Assembly (NCBI GenBank): GCA_023427705.1
Contig: JAEZAL010000047.1
Location: forward strand, 1-26,801
DNA from: Bacillota bacterium
Lineage (GTDB): Bacteria > Bacillota > Clostridia > Clostridiales > Clostridiaceae
Reading direction: 5' to 3'
Length of the DNA: 26,801 nt
The notes under the pieces were generated by a model. That model searched no databases. It had not been told where the DNA came from and worked only from the letters and a program-made list of their open reading frames with translations. Within the stretch, counting starts at the first letter, position 1. Every line of letters begins with the position of its first letter. Positions 22,551 through 26,801 of this stretch are shown here, piece after piece. The translations under genes were made by a program, and so were the position numbers.

Positions 22551-22667
22551 ACTATTCCCCTCTCATCTTCTTCATATATTTATTATACATTAAAGTATTA
22601 ATAGTTAGATATTGTTTTTATTTTATAAATACTATTGCCTTTTTCATAAATACATCAAGTAATAAAA

Positions 22668-22702
22668 TAAAAAAAGACTTAAAGGAGTTACCCCTTAAGC
22701 CT
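22668..22702 (-). terminator. Rubrerythrin terminator
   Basis: On the minus strand AGGCTTAAGGGG (22702-22691) pairs, with G-U pairs, with CTCCTTTAAGTCT (22687-22675) and is followed by TTTTTTT. It begins 12 bases after the rubrerythrin stop. Confidence 0.9.
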
Positions 22703-22713
22703 TTATTATTTTA

Positions 22714-23301
22714 TTAATATCTTTCAGTATATAGTTCAAAGTATGATTGTGGATGTAAACATGCTGGACATGCTTGTGGTGCTTCTGCGCCTTCAAATAT
22801 ATATCCACAGTTTGAACATTTCCATAGAACTACTTCATCTTTTTTGAATACTTTTCCTTCTTCTACATTCTTAAGTAACTTAAGATATCTATCTTCATGC
22901 ATATTTTCAACTTCTGTTATTCTTTCATATGCAACAGCAACAGCTGGGAATCCTTCTTCTCTAGCAATTCTTGCAAACTCTGGGTAAAGTTGAGTCCACT
23001 CTTCGTTTTCTCCTGCTGCAGCAGCTTTTAAATTTTTAGCTGTATCATCATATAGGTCTACTGGATATCCTGCAGTAATTTCTATAGCTTCTCCAGCAAA
23101 GTCATCCTTTAAAAATTTATAAAATCTTTTAGCATGCTCTTTTTCTTGTTCTGCAGTTTCCATAAATATGTTTGAAATTTGTACATATCCTTCTTTTTTA
23201 GCAACACTTGCATAGTAAGTGTATCTTGTTCTAGCTTGACATTCTCCAGCAAAGGATTTCATTAAGTTTTCAGCTGTTTTTGTTCCTTTTAAACTTTTCA
23301 T
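22714..23301 (-). CDS. rbr: Rubrerythrin
   Basis: A 195-residue non-haem iron protein that reduces hydrogen peroxide to water in anaerobes. The N-terminal ferritin-like domain carries the di-iron glutamates in AGECQARTRYTYYA, METAEQEKEHAKRF and YERITEVENMHEDRY. The C-terminal rubredoxin-like domain has CSNCGYIFEG and CPACLHPQ, which bind one iron. The spacing and length are normal. The ATG at 23301 is chosen: AGGAG lies ten bases upstream, whereas the GTG at 23310 is only one base from it. Transcription starts from a near-consensus promoter (23351-23379) and ends at 22668-22702, so it is monocistronic. It complements the SOD and thioredoxin genes as oxygen defence. Confidence 0.97.
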   Translation of the reverse strand: MKSLKGTKTAENLMKSFAGECQARTRYTYYASVAKKEGYVQISNIFMETAEQEKEHAKRFYKFLKDDFAGEAIEITAGYPVDLYDDTAKNLKAAAAGENEEWTQLYPEFARIAREEGFPAVAVAYERITEVENMHEDRYLKLLKNVEEGKVFKKDEVVLWKCSNCGYIFEGAEAPQACPACLHPQSYFELYTERY

Positions 23302-23344
23302 TTTTACCACACTCCTATATAAATAATTAAATTAAATTTCCTAT

Positions 23345-23379
23345 AAATACATTATATTACATGTATTTTCTTTTATCAA
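23345..23379 (-). promoter_or_regulatory. Rubrerythrin promoter with overlapping inverted repeat
   Basis: On the minus strand TTGATA (23379-23374), 17 bases, TATAAT (23356-23351), an almost perfect sigma-A promoter. AAATACAT (23345-23352) and ATGTATTT (23361-23368) form an exact 8-base inverted repeat around an eight-base gap that covers most of the -10. It could bind a repressor. It does not match the PerR box (TTATAATnATTATAA). Confidence 0.75.
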
Positions 23380-23451
23380 AGGCTTTATTACTGAATAATA
23401 CGAATTATCTGATAAATATTGGACATTTTCTCTATTTTTTTCACATATTAA

Positions 23452-23490
23452 TAAAAAAAAATAGTCATAAGTAAATCCTTATGACTATTT
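23452..23490 (-). terminator. Terminator of the fructose operon
   Basis: AAATAGTCATAAG (23459-23471) pairs exactly with CTTATGACTATTT (23478-23490) around six bases. On the minus strand a run of nine T follows. It begins seven bases after the fruA stop. Confidence 0.93.
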
Positions 23491-23497
23491 CTTATTT

Positions 23498-25372
23498 TTA
23501 TTTTTCTCTATTTTTCTTTAATATAGCTAAAACTGCCATACCAACTACTGAACCAACTACTAGTGCTATAAAGTATCCAAGAGGATTACTTATAACTGGT
23601 AAAACGAATATACCACCATGAGGTGCTCTTAATGCACATCCAAAGAACATTGATAATGCACCTGCTGTTGCTGATCCTATTACGCAAGAAGGTATTACTC
23701 TTAATGGATCTGCTGCTGCAAATGGAATTGCTCCTTCAGTTATAAATGATAATCCCATTACATAATTTGTTACAGCTGATTGTCTTTCTCTTTCTGTAAA
23801 TTTCTTTTTAAAGAAAGTTGTACATAAAGCTATTGCTAATGGTGGAACCATACCTCCAACCATAACTGCTGCCATAATATCAAATTGACCACTAGCTAAT
23901 GAAGCTGTTCCAAATACGTATGCTGCCTTATTTAAAGGACCACCCATGTCAAATGCCATCATTCCACCTAAAACTGCTCCAAGTAATACTTTACTGCTGC
24001 CCCCCATGTTATTTAATACATTTGTAATACCGTTATTTAAAGCTCCAACTGGTGGGTTAATTACAAATGTTATTATAGCACCTATTAATAATATTCCGAA
24101 TAAAGGATATAGTAATACTGGTTTTAAACCTTCTAAGCTATCAGGAAGCTTATCAAATAATTTCTTTAAGCCTACTACTAAATATCCAGCAATGAAACCT
24201 GCAAGTAATGCTCCTAAGAAACCTGAACCGCCACTATTAGCAAGCATACCACCAACAAAACCTACTGCAAGTGCTGGTCTATCACCTATACTCATAGCAA
24301 TATATCCAGCTAATACTGGTAACATAAATCCAAATGCAGTATCACCTACAGTTTTTAAGAATGCTGCAAAAGGTGTATTAGAACCAAAGCTTGCAGGATT
24401 TATGCTATAATCATCAAATAAGAATGCTAATGCAATTAATATACCTCCACCAATTACGAATGGTAACATATGTGATACACCATTCATAAGGTGTTTATAT
24501 ATTTGACGTCCTATACTCTCTTTTTCACCTGAAATTTCTTCATCTGAATTTTTTGAACCACTATGGTTATAAATTGGAGCATCCCCTGATGTAGCTTTAG
24601 TTATTAATTCTTCTGCTTTATGAATTCCATTAGCAACCTTAGTTTGAATAACTTTCTTTCCGTTGAATCTAGCCATATCAACCTTTTTATCAGCTGCTAT
24701 TATTATGCACTCTGCTTCTTCTATTTCTTTAGCAGTTAATACATTTTTAGCTCCACCAGAACCATTTGTTTCTACTTTTATTGTAACTCCCATGCTCTTA
24801 GCTTTTTCTTCTAAGCTTTCAGCTGCCATAAAAGTATGAGCTATACCTGTTGGGCATGCTGTTACTGCTAATACTCTATATCCATCTTTACTTTCTTCTT
24901 TTACTTTATTCACTTTTGCATTTTCAAACTCATCAATTAAGTTTACAAACTCTTCTGGAGTTTTTGAGTTTTCTAAAGCATTTCTGAAGTTTTCATCCAT
25001 TAACATAGTTGATAATCTTGCTAAAACTTCTAAATGTACATTGTTTTCTCCATCTGGAGCTCCTATTAAGAAGAATATCTTAGCTGGATTTCCATCAAGT
25101 GAATCATAATCCACTCCTTCATTTACTATCATAGCTGCTAATCCAGCATTTTTAACTGCCTTTGTTTTAGCATGAGGTATAGCTATTCCATCACCTATTC
25201 CAGTAGTGCTAAGCTCTTCTCTAGCTAAAACTGCTTTTTTATATTCATTTTTGTCATTTAAATTACCTGAAGCATCCATTAAATCAACTAATTTATCTAT
25301 TGCTTCGTTTTTAGAATTTACTTTAGGATTTATTGCTATAGATTTGATGTTTAATAAATCAGTAATTTTCAT
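23498..25372 (-). CDS. fruA: Fructose PTS enzyme IIABC
   Basis: A 624-residue three-domain phosphotransferase permease that imports fructose as fructose 1-phosphate. Domain order is EIIA, EIIB, EIIC. EIIA: phospho-His67 in GIGDGIAIPHAK. EIIB: phospho-Cys173 in VTACPTGIAHTFMAAE, followed by KVETNGSGGAKN. EIIC (about 285-620) has many membrane spans, including SHMLPFVIGGGILIALAFLF, GFMLPVLAGYIAMSIGDRPA and the loop ITEGAIPFAAADPLRVIPS. GGAGG lies eight bases before the ATG, and the gene starts 16 bases after fruK. All phosphorylation residues are intact. Regulation is expected from FruR, encoded first in the operon. Confidence 0.96.
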   Translation of the reverse strand: MKITDLLNIKSIAINPKVNSKNEAIDKLVDLMDASGNLNDKNEYKKAVLAREELSTTGIGDGIAIPHAKTKAVKNAGLAAMIVNEGVDYDSLDGNPAKIFFLIGAPDGENNVHLEVLARLSTMLMDENFRNALENSKTPEEFVNLIDEFENAKVNKVKEESKDGYRVLAVTACPTGIAHTFMAAESLEEKAKSMGVTIKVETNGSGGAKNVLTAKEIEEAECIIIAADKKVDMARFNGKKVIQTKVANGIHKAEELITKATSGDAPIYNHSGSKNSDEEISGEKESIGRQIYKHLMNGVSHMLPFVIGGGILIALAFLFDDYSINPASFGSNTPFAAFLKTVGDTAFGFMLPVLAGYIAMSIGDRPALAVGFVGGMLANSGGSGFLGALLAGFIAGYLVVGLKKLFDKLPDSLEGLKPVLLYPLFGILLIGAIITFVINPPVGALNNGITNVLNNMGGSSKVLLGAVLGGMMAFDMGGPLNKAAYVFGTASLASGQFDIMAAVMVGGMVPPLAIALCTTFFKKKFTERERQSAVTNYVMGLSFITEGAIPFAAADPLRVIPSCVIGSATAGALSMFFGCALRAPHGGIFVLPVISNPLGYFIALVVGSVVGMAVLAILKKNREK

Positions 25373-25388
25373 TTTTTATTCCTCCATT

Positions 25389-26294
25389 TTATATTATTTC
25401 TTTTAATAACTCATAAACTTTATCTTTAGTTGCTAAACCTTCTGAAAAAGCACTAGCACTTCCTGTTGCAACTCCCATTTTAAAGGCTTCTTCTAAATCT
25501 CCATTATTTAGATATCCAGCAATAAAGCCTCCAACCATAGAGTCTCCTGCTCCTACAGAATTAACAAGTTTTCCTTTTGGAACATTTGATTTTATAACCT
25601 TATTATCTTCAGTTATAAATATTGCTCCATCTCCAGCCATAGAAGTTAATACATTCTTTGCACCCATTTCTTTTAGCTTCTTAGCATAAATTATAATTTC
25701 ATCTTCATCTTTTAATTCAACATTAAATAATTCAGCTAATTCGTGATGATTAGGCTTAATTAAAAATGGTTTATATTTCAAAACATTTAATAGTAAATCC
25801 TTTGTTGCATCTACTATAATTTTGATATTTTTGTTTTCTAATCTCTTCATGATTATTTCGTATATATTCTCTGGAAGTGTATTTGGTATACTTCCTGCTA
25901 ACACTAAAACATCACCTTCTTTTAGTGAATCTAATTTATTAAATAATTCATCTAAATCGCTATCATTAATAGCTGGTCCTTGACCATTTATTTCTGATTC
26001 TTCATTAGATTTTAATTTAACATTTATTCTAGACATACCATTATTAAGTTTTATAAAGTCTGTCTTACATCCCATACTCTTTACTCTATTTTCAATTTCA
26101 TCTCCTGTGAAACCTGCTATATATCCAAGGGCTATATTTTCTACATCTAAATTATTTAGAACTATAGAAACATTAATACCTTTTCCTCCTGCATATACTT
26201 CCTCATAAGATGTTCTATTTACTTGCCCCACCTTAAAGTTATCAACCCTTACTATATAGTCAAGAGCTGGATTAAAGGTTATAGTATATATCAT
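25389..26294 (-). CDS. fruK: 1-phosphofructokinase
   Basis: A 301-residue PfkB-family (ribokinase-fold) cytoplasmic kinase that converts fructose 1-phosphate to fructose 1,6-bisphosphate. The start motif MIYTITFNPALDYIVRV, the substrate loop YAGGKGINVS (35-44) and the ATP/anion-hole motif NSVGAGDSMVGGF with catalytic Asp251 are typical of FruK. GGAGG lies ten bases before the ATG. The start overlaps the fruR stop as ATGA, which implies coupling, and fruA follows after 16 bases. The gene context separates it from tagatose 6-phosphate kinases, which share the fold. Confidence 0.95.
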   Translation of the reverse strand: MIYTITFNPALDYIVRVDNFKVGQVNRTSYEEVYAGGKGINVSIVLNNLDVENIALGYIAGFTGDEIENRVKSMGCKTDFIKLNNGMSRINVKLKSNEESEINGQGPAINDSDLDELFNKLDSLKEGDVLVLAGSIPNTLPENIYEIIMKRLENKNIKIIVDATKDLLLNVLKYKPFLIKPNHHELAELFNVELKDEDEIIIYAKKLKEMGAKNVLTSMAGDGAIFITEDNKVIKSNVPKGKLVNSVGAGDSMVGGFIAGYLNNGDLEEAFKMGVATGSASAFSEGLATKDKVYELLKEII

Positions 26295-26801
26295 AGTTTT
26301 AAAACCTCCACTACTTCAGTCTTATCTTTATATCTATTATCTTCTAATTCAGTAGTAATTATTACTGCCTCATCTATTCCCGCAAATGTAACACAGCTTA
26401 TTTCATTAAATTTTGTTTTATCTGAAAGTATATAAGGATTTCTAGTTCTTTTAATAGCTTCTTCTTTTACTAAAGATTCTTTTATATCTGGTGTAGTGAA
26501 ACCTCTATATTCTGAAATACCATTAGCTCCAAAGAAACCTTTTGTAAAGTTATACTTTTTCAAACTATTTATAGCTTCTATTCCTACTATAGCTTCAGTT
26601 AATGGCTTTATTTCTCCTGCAATAATATAAGTAGTAAACCCTCTACTTATTAATTTCTTTGCTTGATTTATACCATTTGTGACGTAAACTGCATTTTTTT
26701 CTTCTAAGTAATCTATAATTAAATTTGTTGTTGTTCCTGCGTCTATATAAATAAAATCATCTTTAGTCACTAAACTAGCAGCATACTTTGCAATAATAGA
26801 C
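26291..26801 (-). CDS. fruR: DeoR-family repressor of the fructose operon, partial
   Basis: The C-terminal 169 codons of a DeoR-type regulator; the reading frame is open to the window edge and the start lies outside. A GTG at 26770 is not the true start, because the sequence before it (SIIAKYAASLV) continues the family pattern. The DeoR sensor domain is clear: YIDAGTTTNLIIDYL, YVTNGINQAKKL, FGANGISEYRGFTTPD and ILSDKTKFNE. The missing N-terminal part should hold the winged helix DNA-binding domain. In related operons the effector is fructose 1-phosphate. The stop overlaps the fruK start, giving fruR-fruK-fruA. The operon promoter lies outside the window. Confidence 0.93.
   Translation of the reverse strand, partial: SIIAKYAASLVTKDDFIYIDAGTTTNLIIDYLEEKNAVYVTNGINQAKKLISRGFTTYIIAGEIKPLTEAIVGIEAINSLKKYNFTKGFFGANGISEYRGFTTPDIKESLVKEEAIKRTRNPYILSDKTKFNEISCVTFAGIDEAVIITTELEDNRYKDKTEVVEVLKL

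Noticed and set aside
22799..22809. DnaA box in rubrerythrin (ATATCCACA)
   Set aside because: One mismatch and it falls in codons fixed by the rubredoxin-like domain; no neighbouring boxes.
23946..24410. 154-codon frame opposite fruA
   Set aside because: Proline-rich antisense shadow of a glycine- and alanine-rich membrane domain; no SD and the fruA reading frame is clearly real.

Overview
The window is a very AT-rich chromosomal segment of a low-GC Firmicute, most likely Clostridium sensu stricto. The reasons are strong AGGAGG-type ribosome binding sites, TTG and GTG starts, intrinsic terminators with long U tracts, and anaerobe genes (rubrerythrin, DUF1576, DUF3006, DUF6106, an orphan MsmK-type ATPase). 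The species cannot be fixed from the sequence alone. Most genes lie on the minus strand.

Layout. 1-460: five minus-strand tRNA genes (transcribed Pro-Gly-Arg-Pro-Gly) behind one sigma-A-type promoter. 571-2455: operon rph-rdgB-yfcE. 2553-4103: an unrecognised helical protein on the plus strand with a perfect palindrome at its promoter. 4140-5639: a family 5 solute-binding protein without a lipobox. 5787-7274: a small membrane protein, a thioredoxin and, divergent from it, an exported Fe/Mn superoxide dismutase. 7404-9007: a DUF6106 protein and an orphan sugar-ABC ATPase. 9192-11291: a HelD-like helicase with a structured leader. 11428-14148: operon DUF3006-lepB-ftsH. 14305-16409: lysA and an unassigned TIM-barrel protein. 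16611-18207: a DUF1576 membrane protein plus partner on the plus strand, behind a direct-repeat control region. 18252-19475: sfsA and a NUDIX hydrolase. 19476-20295: the only long gap, holding a dense DnaA-box cluster and a 55-residue membrane protein with its own promoter and terminator. 20296-22550: a histidine kinase and a receiver-TPR response regulator. 22714-23301: rubrerythrin. 23498-26801: fructose operon fruR(partial)-fruK-fruA.

How the genes work together. Oxygen defence is represented three times (exported SOD, thioredoxin, rubrerythrin). Sugar uptake appears twice (the fru PTS, and an MsmK-like ATPase that must serve permeases encoded elsewhere). Membrane protein quality control and export are joined in lepB-ftsH. 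The strongest unexplained signal is the DnaA-box cluster: seven TTATNCACA sites within about 1.06 kb (18823-19879), two of them inside sfsA, with no dnaA gene and no switch of gene orientation nearby. This points to a DnaA-binding or titration locus rather than the main origin. I found no CRISPR array, insertion sequence, prophage or obvious defence island.
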